A stretch of 21,238 bases of DNA from Leptolinea sp. UBA5203. GTDB lineage: Bacteria > Chloroflexota > Anaerolineae > Anaerolineales > Anaerolineaceae. Location of the stretch: positions 1-21,238 of the forward strand of contig DHVR01000062.1 of NCBI GenBank assembly GCA_002412765.1, in the 5' to 3' direction. The translations under genes and the position numbers were made by a program. The stretch's first letter is position 1. The number at the start of each line of letters is the position of its first letter. Below are positions 1 through 7,665 of the stretch, one piece after another. The notes under the pieces are model-generated. The model did no database searches, was not told the origin of the DNA, and saw only the letters and a list, made by a program, of their open reading frames with translations.

Positions 1-581
1 AAAGCAACCTGGATGGCGCCATCCTCACCGCCCCCTTTGCCGGCGTCATCATGGATGTGGCCGGACTTGCCGGAGATTCCGTTAAAGAAGATCAAACCTT
101 TATCACCATGGCCGAGATGGACAAACCGACGGTTCAATTCTATGTAGACGAAACCGACCTGGATATGGTGTATGTCGGCGAAGATGCTGAAGTGATCTTC
201 GATGCCTTCCCTACTAAAAAATACAGAGGCACGGTTGTGCAGATCAGTCCAAAGTTGGTAAGTTATGGCGGCGGATACCAGGTCCTTACCGGTTTAATCG
301 AGTTGACCCTGACGGATGTTGAGAATAACAATTCCCTGCCCATCGGCCTGACCTGTTCCGTGGAAATTATCGGCGGTAAATCAGAAAACACCCTGATTAT
401 CCCCCTGGAAGCCTTGCGTGATTTAGGAGACGGTACTTACTCCGTCTTCAAAATGGATAACGGTGTACCCAAGTTCACCCTCGTGGAAGTAGGCCTGATG
501 GACTACAGCTATGCAGAAATCCTCTCCGGGTTGAAAAGCGGGGATGTGGTTACCACCGGCATTGTGGAGGTAATTGAATGA
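1..581 (+). CDS. MacA/HlyD-type efflux periplasmic adaptor, 3' part
   Basis: The reading frame is open from base 3, so the gene starts before the window and only its last 192 or so codons are present. The first residues (SNLDGAILTAPFAGVIMDVA) match the lipoyl/barrel-sandwich half-motif of HlyD/RND adaptor proteins, in which 'APFDG.V' is followed by 'G..V'. A beta-barrel region (from about FYVDETDLDMVYVGEDAEV) and a C-terminal membrane-proximal region (GLKSGDVVTTGI) follow in the usual order. Such adaptors join an inner-membrane transporter to an outer partner. Here the stop codon overlaps the start of a MacB-type ATPase gene (ATGA), which supports a MacA role in a MacAB-like exporter. In a monoderm-like envelope it would act as an extracytoplasmic partner only. 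The substrate is unknown. The family call is firm; the MacA name rests on context. Confidence 0.88.
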   Translation, partial: SNLDGAILTAPFAGVIMDVAGLAGDSVKEDQTFITMAEMDKPTVQFYVDETDLDMVYVGEDAEVIFDAFPTKKYRGTVVQISPKLVSYGGGYQVLTGLIELTLTDVENNNSLPIGLTCSVEIIGGKSENTLIIPLEALRDLGDGTYSVFKMDNGVPKFTLVEVGLMDYSYAEILSGLKSGDVVTTGIVEVIE

Positions 582-1303
582 AAGATCAGCACACAGTAAT
601 TGAAACCAAGGACTTGCGCAAAGTCTACGGTATGAATGGCATCTCTGTCCTCGCCATTGATGGGTTGGATATCACCATCCGGGAAGGAGAATTCGTCTCC
701 ATCATGGGACCCAGCGGTTCAGGAAAAAGTACGCTGATGAATATACTCGGCTGTCTGGATCGCCCCACCGAAGGGGAGTATTACCTGGATGGTCAGGCCA
801 TCAGCAGTAAAACCCGCGAAGATCTGGCCAGAATTCGCAACCAACAAATCGGATTTATTTTCCAGTCTTACAACCTGCTGCCGCGTTTCAGCGCAGTGGA
901 AAATGTGATGCTGCCGATGATGTACAACCGGCATAATCACATCGAAATCAAAAATCGGCAGGAATTAGCCATGCAAGCTCTGGATAGTGTCGGGTTGTCG
1001 GATCGCGCCCATCATTTACCCAAAGAACTCTCCGGCGGCCAACAGCAGCGTGTGGCGATAGCCCGTGCCTTGGTCAATAAACCCATTCTGATCATGGCGG
1101 ATGAGCCCACAGGCAACCTGGACACCAAATCCACGCAGGAAATCATGGGGCTGCTGCTCAATCTGCATAAACAAGGACGTACGATTGTCATGATTACACA
1201 TGAACCCGAAATTGCCGTACTGACTGAAAGAACCATCAATATTCGGGATGGAAAAATTGAGTCAGATAAATTGCAAAAACTCCAGAAAGGAGTTTCAAAA
1301 TGA
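578..1303 (+). CDS. MacB/LolD-family ABC transporter ATP-binding protein
   Basis: This is a cytoplasmic ATPase of 241 residues, the normal length for stand-alone ATPases of the MacB/LolD/FtsE group. The Walker A motif GPSGSGKST lies at residues 44-52, the Q-loop is in FQSYNLLP, the signature is LSGGQQQRVAIARAL, and Walker B with the catalytic Glu is LIMADEPTGNLD. The 'EPTGNLD' form and the N-terminal 'VYG...VLAIDGLDITIREGEF' are typical of this group. It starts at ATG 578, overlapping the adaptor stop by ATGA, and ends by overlapping the permease start in the same way, so the three products are probably translated in fixed ratio. It should power the permease encoded next. Nothing is missing from its motifs. 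The substrate cannot be read from the sequence. Confidence 0.95.
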   Translation: MKDQHTVIETKDLRKVYGMNGISVLAIDGLDITIREGEFVSIMGPSGSGKSTLMNILGCLDRPTEGEYYLDGQAISSKTREDLARIRNQQIGFIFQSYNLLPRFSAVENVMLPMMYNRHNHIEIKNRQELAMQALDSVGLSDRAHHLPKELSGGQQQRVAIARALVNKPILIMADEPTGNLDTKSTQEIMGLLLNLHKQGRTIVMITHEPEIAVLTERTINIRDGKIESDKLQKLQKGVSK

Positions 1304-2538
1304 ATTTTAAAGAAGTTTTGAATGTAGCCCAAAAGAATATCTTATCCAATAAATCCAGATCTCTGCTGACCATGTTGGGCGTGATTATCGGTGTCGCGGC
1401 TGTGATTGTCATGATGTCCGTATCCGCCGGAACGGAAGCCACCATTTCGGAAGCCATTAACGGCCTGGGTTCCAACCTGCTCTTTGTCAACAGCGCCATG
1501 ATGCGCGGCGGCCCTGGTATGGGAGGACCGGGCGGCAACTCTGGAGGTCTGGTCTATGACGATGTAGCGGCCATCCGGGAAAAAATAAGCGGGATAGCCG
1601 GTGTTTCGGTGGAGCAAAGCAGTTCGGAAACCATTAAATATGAGAGTAACGCCCTGGAAGACATCACCATTGTGGGCACCACCCCGGACTATACTGTAGT
1701 CCGCGAAGTAGATGTGGCAAACGGCCGCTTCTTTAATGCCAATGAATTGGATCGCAGTTCAAAAGTGGTGATTTTAGGCGCCACCGTTGCCGAAGAATTA
1801 TTTGGCGATCTCAACCCCATCGGCCAGTCCATCGCCATCGGCAGCACCAAGGTTACGGTCATTGGTGTTCTGGCTGAAAAGGGGCTGGTTTCCGGTACCA
1901 ATTTCGACGAGCAAGTCTATATGCCCATCACCCTGGTATTCGAGAAATTCACCTTCTCCCCCTTTGGACGTGTGGTTGGCGATAGTGTACGGACCATCTA
2001 TGTTTCAGTTGAAAAAGATTATTCTATGGAAACCGTTATCTTGCAGACGACTTTGCTGCTCAACAAACGTCATGACGTGACGACTGATACCGCGGATTTC
2101 ACCATTACAACACAGGCTGATATTATAAAAACCCAACAATCCACCACAGCATCCTTCCGTACCCTGCTCACCTGGGTGGCAGCTATTTCCCTCATCGTTG
2201 GCGGTATTGGGATCATGAACATCATGCTGGTCAGCGTCACCGAACGGACTCGTGAAATTGGTCTGCGTCAGGCCGTGGGCGCTACGCCCAGGGACGTTCA
2301 ATTACAGTTCCTGACCGAAGCGGTTTTATTAAGTTTAGTCGGGGGTGCCATCGGGGTGATTGCCGGCGTCGGAGGCTCCATCCTCTTTGGAAAATTCGGC
2401 AGCATGCGTACCGTGATTATCCCCTTCAGTATTCTATTGTCCTTTTCCTCTGCGGCGTTGGTGGGTATTTTCTTTGGCTATATTCCAGCCAGAAAAGCTG
2501 CCCAACTTGACCCCATTGAGGCCTTACGTCACGATTAA
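1300..2538 (+). CDS. MacB/FtsX-type ABC transporter permease
   Basis: This is a 412-residue integral membrane subunit with the standard layout: an N-terminal transmembrane helix (about residues 21-43, SLLTMLGVIIGVAAVIVMMS), a large extracytoplasmic MacB_PCD domain (about 44-280), and an FtsX domain with three helices at the C-terminus. The motif GGIGIMNIMLVSVTERTREIG followed by RQAVGA is diagnostic of MacB-type permeases. Near residues 67-83 there is a short Gly/Met/Pro-rich segment (MMRGGPGMGGPGG) that is not part of the conserved core and resembles the C-terminal half of the lipoprotein encoded next. The start overlaps the ATPase stop (ATGA). MacB-type systems are mechanotransmitters exporting macrolides, peptides or lipoproteins; which applies here is not known. 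Confidence 0.94.
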   Translation: MNFKEVLNVAQKNILSNKSRSLLTMLGVIIGVAAVIVMMSVSAGTEATISEAINGLGSNLLFVNSAMMRGGPGMGGPGGNSGGLVYDDVAAIREKISGIAGVSVEQSSSETIKYESNALEDITIVGTTPDYTVVREVDVANGRFFNANELDRSSKVVILGATVAEELFGDLNPIGQSIAIGSTKVTVIGVLAEKGLVSGTNFDEQVYMPITLVFEKFTFSPFGRVVGDSVRTIYVSVEKDYSMETVILQTTLLLNKRHDVTTDTADFTITTQADIIKTQQSTTASFRTLLTWVAAISLIVGGIGIMNIMLVSVTERTREIGLRQAVGATPRDVQLQFLTEAVLLSLVGGAIGVIAGVGGSILFGKFGSMRTVIIPFSILLSFSSAALVGIFFGYIPARKAAQLDPIEALRHD

Positions 2539-2560
2539 ATATTCAACCTAGGAGATTCAA

Positions 2561-3349
2561 ATGAAAAAAATATGGATGATCATCATTTTATTTACCTTAT
2601 TAATTAGCGCATGTGCCGGCGCAACACCCGCAGCCCCGCCAGCACAGGACAGCGGAACATCCAGCGATGCAACCACAAGCGATACTGCGGCTGTGCAAGG
2701 CACACCGGAAGCTCAAGCTGCACAGGGCGCTCCTGCCAATGGCGAGTTTCCCGAAATAGCGAAAGTGTTGTTGGGCTCTTTCCTCTTGGAAAACACCGAA
2801 TTCGCCATTACCGCTGAGCAGGCTGCCAGCTTATTGCCTTTATGGAAAGGGCTAAATGCTTTGCAAAATAGCGAAACAATTACCAATGAAGAACTGCAAG
2901 GCTTATATGATCAAATCACAGACACGATGACGGCAGAACAAAAAGCGCAGATCGAGAGCTTGAATATCAATCAGGACAGCATGCGCACTGTAATGGAAAA
3001 TATCGGCTTTGGCGGCGCCGGCGGACCTGGCGGAGATGGAGCTAATCTTACGGAAGAGCAGATTGCCACCATGCAAGCCGAACGGGCAGCCAATGGAGAA
3101 TCAGGCATGCCTGCCGGTGGTCCCGACGGTGAAAGGCCGGGTGGTGGGGCAGGTATGCCGGTAGGCGGCCCTGGCGGTGGCGGCCCGGGTGCCATGCCTG
3201 GTGGGGATGCCAGTATGCTGGCTGCTGGTGCAGCAGAAGGAACGGAGAGGGCTGTTATGCCTGAACAGGCAGGCGACCCAACGCTGCGTATGATGAGCCG
3301 TTTGATTGAACCTTTGCTGGAATTGCTGCAAACCAAAATCAACGGATAA
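2561..3349 (+). CDS. Gly/Pro/Met-rich lipoprotein of the MacAB-like operon
   Basis: The gene follows the permease by 22 bases, with AGGAG placed well ahead of ATG 2561. The 262-residue product has a lipoprotein signal: KK, a hydrophobic stretch, then the lipobox ISAC with Cys18. A low-complexity Ala/Thr/Ser linker (19-60) precedes a helical region. Three [ILM]T[AE]EQ motifs occur at residues 83-87, 123-127 and 163-167, exactly 40 residues apart. They are reminiscent of the LTxxQ motif of Spy/CpxP-like envelope proteins, but that similarity is my inference. Residues 150-215 are very rich in Gly, Pro and Met (for example GMPVGGPGGGGPGAMPGG). The end (LRMMSRLIEPLLELLQTKI) is a predicted amphipathic helix. 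I do not know its function. Position suggests an extracytoplasmic accessory of the exporter or a stress sensor. Confidence 0.82.
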   Translation: MKKIWMIIILFTLLISACAGATPAAPPAQDSGTSSDATTSDTAAVQGTPEAQAAQGAPANGEFPEIAKVLLGSFLLENTEFAITAEQAASLLPLWKGLNALQNSETITNEELQGLYDQITDTMTAEQKAQIESLNINQDSMRTVMENIGFGGAGGPGGDGANLTEEQIATMQAERAANGESGMPAGGPDGERPGGGAGMPVGGPGGGGPGAMPGGDASMLAAGAAEGTERAVMPEQAGDPTLRMMSRLIEPLLELLQTKING

Positions 3350-3364
3350 AATTACTAACTTCCT

Positions 3365-3407
3365 GAAAGAGGCTGTGGACCATCCCTTACGTCCAGCAGC
3401 CTCTTTC
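3365..3407. terminator. Bidirectional hairpin terminator between convergent genes
   Basis: GAAAGAGGCTG (3365-3375) pairs perfectly with CAGCCTCTTTC (3397-3407). An inner 5-bp extension (TGGAC 3376-3380 with GTCCA 3391-3395) is separated from it by one bulged G, and the loop is 10 nt. It lies between the lipoprotein stop (3349) and the stop of the convergent SDR gene (3419), so it can serve both. The T-tract is weak on either side. Confidence 0.7.
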
Positions 3408-3418
3408 GCTTTAAACCC

Positions 3419-4399
3419 TTAATGTTGGGATAGAATCCATTTCACCAACTCCACCAGGGATTCGCGCACCGGACGATAGATAATCCCTAATACATATTCC
3501 GCTTTGCTGCCGTCGCATTGAAATCCATGTGAAAAGGTACGCGTCTGATCCAGCGACATGCCCCATAAGGGCGGCCTTCCCGTGATTCGGCTGAGAATCA
3601 TCAGCCACCACGAAATTATCCATACGGCCCAAACGGGCAACGGGATGATCGGAAGCGGTACGCCAGCAGTTTGGCTGACAATTCGCATGTAGTCGCCCAA
3701 ACGAATCGATTCTTTTCCCAGCAGGAATCGTTCTCCAATCACATCCTGCCTCTCCACCAGGATGGCAAGCGCTTTCGCTACATCGCGCACATCCACAAAG
3801 GTTATACGAGAATCGTGCAAAGCAGTAGCCGGAAGGCGTCGTTTGATGATATCATGCGCCATCTGGCCGCTGGCTTTATTATCTCCAGGTCCAATGACAG
3901 AAGCGGGATACACGCCCACCAGGGGTAAGCCGCGTGGATAAAAATCTTTCCAGGTCATCTCGTCCGCCTGCCGTTTGGATTCCGCATAGGCACTCAGGGT
4001 GGTTTGTCCCCAGGGTGAGGATTCAGTATACGGTACTTCCTCTGCATCCCCCCAAACCACTGCTGAACTGATGTGCAGCACCTTTTGCACACCAGCCTGC
4101 AATGCAGCCTGATAAACACAGCGTGTGCCCTCCACATTAATCCGCTGATAAAGCGCGGTATCTTTCTCCCAAAAAGAATAAAGGTTCGCCAGATGAATTA
4201 AGCACTCACCGGAGGACATAGCCTGGGCAAGCCCTTCAATATCAAATAGACTTTCTTGAACATATTCAATACCGGCGGGAAGCCCACGCAAATCGCTGCT
4301 GGGGCGAATCAATAAGGTCAGTTCATGACCTGCCATGGTTAATTCTCGTACCAGAGCCTTACCAATAAAACCACTTCCCCCGGTGATAAAAATATGCAT
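3419..4399 (-). CDS. NAD-dependent epimerase/reductase, extended SDR family
   Basis: The 326-residue product begins with the Rossmann-fold motif TGGSGFIG (residues 6-13). It carries the SDR active-site pair Tyr138xxxLys142 (SAYAESK) with Ser in HISSAVVWG, and an NVEGT segment typical of extended SDRs. It resembles dihydroflavonol-4-reductase-like/nucleoside-diphosphate-sugar epimerases; the substrate cannot be assigned. A hydrophobic segment near residues 250-270 (PVWAVWIISWWLMIL) could let it sit on the membrane, as in some sterol- or hopanoid-related members. Start choice: the frame could open at GTG 4405, but AGGAG (plus-strand CTCCT, 4405-4409) overlaps that codon, whereas ATG 4399 lies 5 nt downstream of it, so 4399 is preferred. 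It is convergent with the MacAB-like operon and shares its terminator. Confidence 0.9.
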   Translation of the reverse strand: MHIFITGGSGFIGKALVRELTMAGHELTLLIRPSSDLRGLPAGIEYVQESLFDIEGLAQAMSSGECLIHLANLYSFWEKDTALYQRINVEGTRCVYQAALQAGVQKVLHISSAVVWGDAEEVPYTESSPWGQTTLSAYAESKRQADEMTWKDFYPRGLPLVGVYPASVIGPGDNKASGQMAHDIIKRRLPATALHDSRITFVDVRDVAKALAILVERQDVIGERFLLGKESIRLGDYMRIVSQTAGVPLPIIPLPVWAVWIISWWLMILSRITGRPPLWGMSLDQTRTFSHGFQCDGSKAEYVLGIIYRPVRESLVELVKWILSQH

Positions 4400-4427
4400 A
4401 TTCACTCCTGTTCTGTGTCTGGTTCAT

Positions 4428-4463
4428 AGTATACCCCCAAGTATTCCGGGAACTCATAGTTCC
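4428..4463 (-). promoter_or_regulatory. Possible promoter and operator of the SDR gene
   Basis: On the minus strand a TATACT hexamer (plus 4428-4433) lies about 29 nt ahead of the chosen start codon. A perfect inverted repeat GGAACT-CAT-AGTTCC (4449-4463) sits where the -35 would be, and the -35 hexamer itself is poor. Such an arrangement would suit a regulated promoter, but this is weak evidence. Confidence 0.3.
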
Positions 4464-4677
4464 ATTGCAAATCACACAAATAAGGTACCAGGTATGTTCA
4501 GAAGATCTGTCTAAAAGACTTTCTTTAATCATAAACATAGGTGTGACATAGGGAAACCATATAGACTGGTCTTAAAATGTAATAAATTAGCTGGACAATC
4601 CCCCTGCGGTTATTGTCTAGTGCATGCTTACCTTGTATGGTTGTTGTAAATCTTGCAAAAATGATAAAAAAATAGAT
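4464..4677. other. Intergenic region with one weak hairpin
   Basis: No gene is seen here. CTGGACAAT (4591-4599) and ATTGTCTAG (4612-4620) form a 9-bp stem with one G-U pair and a 12-nt loop. It lies about 60 nt past the stop of the minus-strand HEAT-like gene and lacks a T-tract, so it is at best a weak terminator. The rest is AT-rich without evident structure. Confidence 0.3.
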
Positions 4678-5313
4678 TTATACAGTAATTTTTTCCATTT
4701 TCTTTAATACCGCACGCATTCTGCGCGCCTGAGAAGACGACATATCCGGAACCCGGCTCTCAAAAATCAAGCGGAAAAAGTCTACATTTGTAGCATTCAT
4801 CATGGGCAGTAAACTTTCACCATGGGTGGCTACATCCCTGGGAATGCAGGTCCCTAATAAATTGGACAGATAGGGCATGGCCTGCTCGGCTTGCTGAGGA
4901 ACAGCACTGAATAGTTTACCCAAGGTTCGTACACCGGAGACCACGGTGATGACACTCCCCATTTCCATAACTATCAGAATCTGCTGTAGTTGCGCCGCAA
5001 TTGGCTTGGGATTGATATCCGCGATAGTGGAAAGGGCAATCATCGCTCCCCAGACCATACGATTATTCTTGCTGGTTAACAATCCAATGAAATCTTGAGC
5101 ATAAGGAGCAATCAATTCCGGCTTGAGATATCCCGTCTCATACAACACTTTGAGACAGTCACTTGCTACACTGGCATTTTTATCCGTAAGGTGGGCAGCA
5201 ATCTCCGCCAAACCTTCAAAATCCTCTTCCTCAGCCAACCGCTTGGCCAGTGCTTGATTGGGAACTTCATCCCTTACATTCAAATAATAGGCGATTTGTT
5301 GTAACGCACTCAT
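4678..5313 (-). CDS. HEAT-repeat-like helical protein, function unknown
   Basis: The product is 211 residues, soluble, almost entirely predicted alpha-helical, with no signal peptide or membrane segment. Helix pairs such as LAEIAAHLTDKNASVASDCLKVLYETGYLKPELIAPYAQDFIGLL and NNRMVWGAMIALSTIADI look like HEAT/armadillo units (hydrophobic helix, short turn, 'N/D...A..AL..IA'). This suggests a protein-binding scaffold, but no specific family is recognised. Start choice: the frame can open at TTG 5334, but a strong AGGAGG lies inside that extension and 9 nt ahead of ATG 5313, so 5313 is the start. It is divergent from the WYL regulator; the 190-bp gap between them carries the palindrome described below, which could affect both genes. 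Confidence 0.75.
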   Translation of the reverse strand: MSALQQIAYYLNVRDEVPNQALAKRLAEEEDFEGLAEIAAHLTDKNASVASDCLKVLYETGYLKPELIAPYAQDFIGLLTSKNNRMVWGAMIALSTIADINPKPIAAQLQQILIVMEMGSVITVVSGVRTLGKLFSAVPQQAEQAMPYLSNLLGTCIPRDVATHGESLLPMMNATNVDFFRLIFESRVPDMSSSQARRMRAVLKKMEKITV

Positions 5314-5434
5314 GGCTTCTTTCCTCCTATCCAACCTTCTGCGCTGAGTTTGGCCTTAGCAGCGCTGAAACTCATGATCTACCTAAAGCATATCAAAATT
5401 AACGCCAAAAGACCAAGTTGAGTTGAATCTCATT

Positions 5435-5476
5435 TTGAATAATAATTTTATATATGTCATAATCTGACATATATAA
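5435..5476 (+). promoter_or_regulatory. Promoter with overlapping perfect palindrome, likely WYL regulator operator
   Basis: TTGAAT (5435-5440), a 17-nt spacer and CATAAT (5458-5463) form a reasonable sigma-70-type promoter for the regulator gene at 5506. A perfect inverted repeat, TTATATATGTCA (5448-5459) and TGACATATATAA (5465-5476) around a 5-nt spacer, covers the -10 region. A dimeric regulator bound there would block transcription. The position directly ahead of the regulator gene suggests autoregulation. Confidence 0.65.
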
Positions 5477-5505
5477 GCCTTATCCTAGAAAAGGAATCAA
5501 CAGCC

Positions 5506-6459
5506 ATGCCAAACACAGCCACCCGATTACTACGTCTGATCTTGCTGCTGCAGGAACAACCCAATCAAAAAGCGGAGGCGCTGGCCGGAAAACTCGAGGT
5601 TTCCGTGCGCACTCTGCACCGCTATATGAGCATGCTGGAAGAAATGGGCATTCCGCTGTATACCGAGCGGGGTCCATACGGCGGTTTTTCCTTGATGAGA
5701 GGGTACAAAATGCCGCCTTTAATCTTCAGCCCGGAAGAAGCCATCACCCTGGTCTTGGGAACGCAGGTCGTGGATCAGATTTGGGGGGATCTGTACCATG
5801 AGGCGGCCCAATCCGCGCTCAGCAAGTTGGAACACGTCCTGCCGGAGGAACAACTGCGCGAAGTCCGTTGGGCACAGCAAAAGATGATTGCCACAGGCTT
5901 CCAACGTCTGCCCCTGCAAAAGCTGGAACCCGACCTGAAACGCATCCGTCAGGCCATGAAAGCCAACCAGAAAGTGGAAATCAGCTATCTGGGCGCTCAA
6001 TCGGAGAAAGCCAGCCAGCGCATCATCCACCCGGTTCATCTGGTACACCGTGCCGGCCTCTGGTACCTGATTGCCTGGTGCGAGCTGCGTCAGGCCATGC
6101 GCTCCTTTCGCCTGGACCGGATCCAGTCGCTGGTGGTCAAAGCGGATAGCTTTACACCCCCGTCAGATTTTGATGTGCAAGCCTACCTGGCACACACCAT
6201 CCAGTCTGAACAGGCTATCACCGTCCGCATGCGCTTTTCGGATGCTTACGCCAACCTGGCCGCCATCAACCAGCCTCTTTGGACCAGTCTCACCCCAGAA
6301 ACGGATGGCGGGGTGGTGGTGGAATTTTCCACACCGGATCTGATGTGGGCGGCCAGTCTGGTGTTGAGTTATGGTCCCACTGTGATGGTTCTGCAACCCC
6401 CAGAGCTAAAGCAAGTCATCCGGGAATGGGCGGCGGCTGTTGTCTCCCAATACACTTAA
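5506..6459 (+). CDS. HTH and WYL-domain transcriptional regulator (YafY-like)
   Basis: The 317-residue protein has an N-terminal winged helix-turn-helix (about residues 5-60: RLLRLILLLQEQ...LEVSVRTLHRYMSMLEEMGIPLYTERGPYGGFSL), typical of HTH_11/DeoR-like regulators. A WYL domain follows around residues 145-210, with the name-giving Trp-Tyr-Leu at 186-188 and the conserved SFRLDRI at 200-206, then a C-terminal WCX-like region. WYL domains bind nucleotide-like or other small ligands and tune DNA binding; the ligand here is unknown. The length is normal for the YafY group. It is followed after 20 bp by the hydrolase gene, so the two probably form an operon under the palindrome-bearing promoter at 5435-5476. 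It may repress itself and the hydrolase. Confidence 0.92.
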   Translation: MPNTATRLLRLILLLQEQPNQKAEALAGKLEVSVRTLHRYMSMLEEMGIPLYTERGPYGGFSLMRGYKMPPLIFSPEEAITLVLGTQVVDQIWGDLYHEAAQSALSKLEHVLPEEQLREVRWAQQKMIATGFQRLPLQKLEPDLKRIRQAMKANQKVEISYLGAQSEKASQRIIHPVHLVHRAGLWYLIAWCELRQAMRSFRLDRIQSLVVKADSFTPPSDFDVQAYLAHTIQSEQAITVRMRFSDAYANLAAINQPLWTSLTPETDGGVVVEFSTPDLMWAASLVLSYGPTVMVLQPPELKQVIREWAAAVVSQYT

Positions 6460-6479
6460 CCACTTTATGGAGGGTTTAT

Positions 6480-7532
6480 ATGAAAAAAACTGTTTTATGG
6501 ATGTTGATCCTTGTTGTCATTCTGATCTTTATTACCAGTTTTTTTATCTGGCAATGGATGCAGAAACCCATGTACGAAGTCGGCATGGCGGCCCAAAAGG
6601 ATTTCACCATTCCGGAGCAAACCGTAAGCAATACCTGGACCGTCGAACCTGGCATTGATTTGTACTTTCAAACCCAGGGTCATGGCGAACGCCCGGTATT
6701 AATGATTCACGGCGGTCCTGGTATGCCCTATGATGAACCTATCCCCGCTTTGGATGAGCTGGGTGATCGATTCACCTTCTATTATTATGATCAGCGCGGA
6801 TGCGGCAACTCGACACACCCCATTGATAAGTTTGATAGTCAAAACTATGGCGAGAATGTTCTTCTGCTGGATGAAAAATTGGGCATGGCTGCTCAACTGG
6901 CCGATATCGAACGGATTCGCTTGATTCTTGGCGAAGAAAAGCTCATACTGGTTGGGCACTCCTTTGGCGGGCTGCTGGCCAGCCTGTATGCAGCCGAATT
7001 TCCTGATCATGTAGAAAAGATGGTGCTGATCAGTCCGGCAGAAATGATCATCATGCCCCCGCCCGAAGGTGGATTGTATGATTCCATTGCCCCCTATTTA
7101 TCAAAAGAAGAAATGGAGGAATATGAAGTCTACATCAAGGACTATCTCAATTTTGGCAATATCTTTCAATATAGCGAGGTTGAATTACAACAGCGCACAT
7201 TGGAATTTAGTAAATATTATGAAATAGCGCTGCGAAGTAAAGGACAAGTTATACCCGAATCCAATGAAGGCAGCCGTGCCGGCGGCTGGATGCCCTTTGC
7301 CCTTTATTTTGGCATCGGTGCGAAGAATGATTTCACCCTTGCGCTGAAAGCGGTTACGGCTCCTGTTTTGATTATCCACGGCGAAGATGATTTCCAAACG
7401 ATCAATGTTTCCTATTTATACGCCAACTCACTGCCTAATGCTGAGGTAAAAAGCATACCCAATGCTGGGCATTTTTCACCCAATGATCAACCCGAGAAAT
7501 TTGTGCAGCTCTTAAGCGCTTTCCTGCCCTGA
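6480..7532 (+). CDS. Membrane-anchored alpha/beta hydrolase, proline-iminopeptidase-like (S33)
   Basis: The 350-residue product starts with a Lys-Lys-led transmembrane segment (about residues 4-24) and no cleavage site, so the enzyme is probably tethered outside the membrane. The oxyanion region HGGPG is at 77-81, followed by YYYDQRGCGNS (101-111), both typical of prolyl iminopeptidase/S33 hydrolases. The nucleophile Ser161 is in GHSFGG, the acid is Asp303 or Asp304 in HGEDD, and the base is His331 in NAGHF, so the triad is complete. Start choice: the open frame extends back to 6279 inside the regulator gene, but GGAGGG (6469-6474) placed 5 nt ahead of ATG 6480 and the signal-anchor sequence fix the start. 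Substrate unknown; peptidase or esterase activity are both possible. It is probably co-transcribed with the WYL regulator. Confidence 0.9.
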   Translation: MKKTVLWMLILVVILIFITSFFIWQWMQKPMYEVGMAAQKDFTIPEQTVSNTWTVEPGIDLYFQTQGHGERPVLMIHGGPGMPYDEPIPALDELGDRFTFYYYDQRGCGNSTHPIDKFDSQNYGENVLLLDEKLGMAAQLADIERIRLILGEEKLILVGHSFGGLLASLYAAEFPDHVEKMVLISPAEMIIMPPPEGGLYDSIAPYLSKEEMEEYEVYIKDYLNFGNIFQYSEVELQQRTLEFSKYYEIALRSKGQVIPESNEGSRAGGWMPFALYFGIGAKNDFTLALKAVTAPVLIIHGEDDFQTINVSYLYANSLPNAEVKSIPNAGHFSPNDQPEKFVQLLSAFLP

Positions 7533-7571
7533 GCTTCAATAGCTGATGTTCAAAATCTAAGGAGTACATAT

Positions 7572-7661
7572 ATGGCCGACCGGGGAGCGAACAAGCCGTT
7601 CGCCCCCATGTGCATCAACTTAAAGAAAATAAATTTCAGAACAAACATCTTTTCTCAATAA
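7572..7661 (+). pseudogene. Start-codon stub of a lost gene, 29 codons
   Basis: A perfect AAGGAG (7559-7564) lies 7 nt ahead of ATG 7572, 40 bp after the hydrolase, as expected for a third operon gene. After only about three codons the frame enters a palindromic repeat and stops at 7659-7661 (29 codons). The sequence is consistent with the initiation site of a gene whose body was replaced by repeats. A functional micropeptide is less likely but possible. Confidence 0.3.
7582..7607. repeat. Short palindromic repeat, GGGGAGCGAAC type
   Basis: GGGGAGCGAAC (7582-7592) faces GTTCGCCCCC (7598-7607) across a 5-nt loop. Arms of this GGGGCGAAC form are the style of dispersed intergenic palindrome seen elsewhere in the window (7666-7843, 14251-14283). 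It may also act as a terminator of the regulator-hydrolase operon, although no T-tract follows. Confidence 0.5.
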
Positions 7662-7665
7662 TTAC

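Noticed and set aside
2971..3342. Minus-strand Pro/Ser-rich frame opposite the lipoprotein
   Set aside because: It is the antisense shadow of the Gly-rich coding sequence, which has a signal peptide and a ribosome-binding site on the plus strand.
6279..6479. N-terminal extension of the hydrolase frame into the regulator gene
   Set aside because: A clear ribosome-binding site and signal-anchor sequence place the start at 6480; the extension is an out-of-frame shadow of the regulator.
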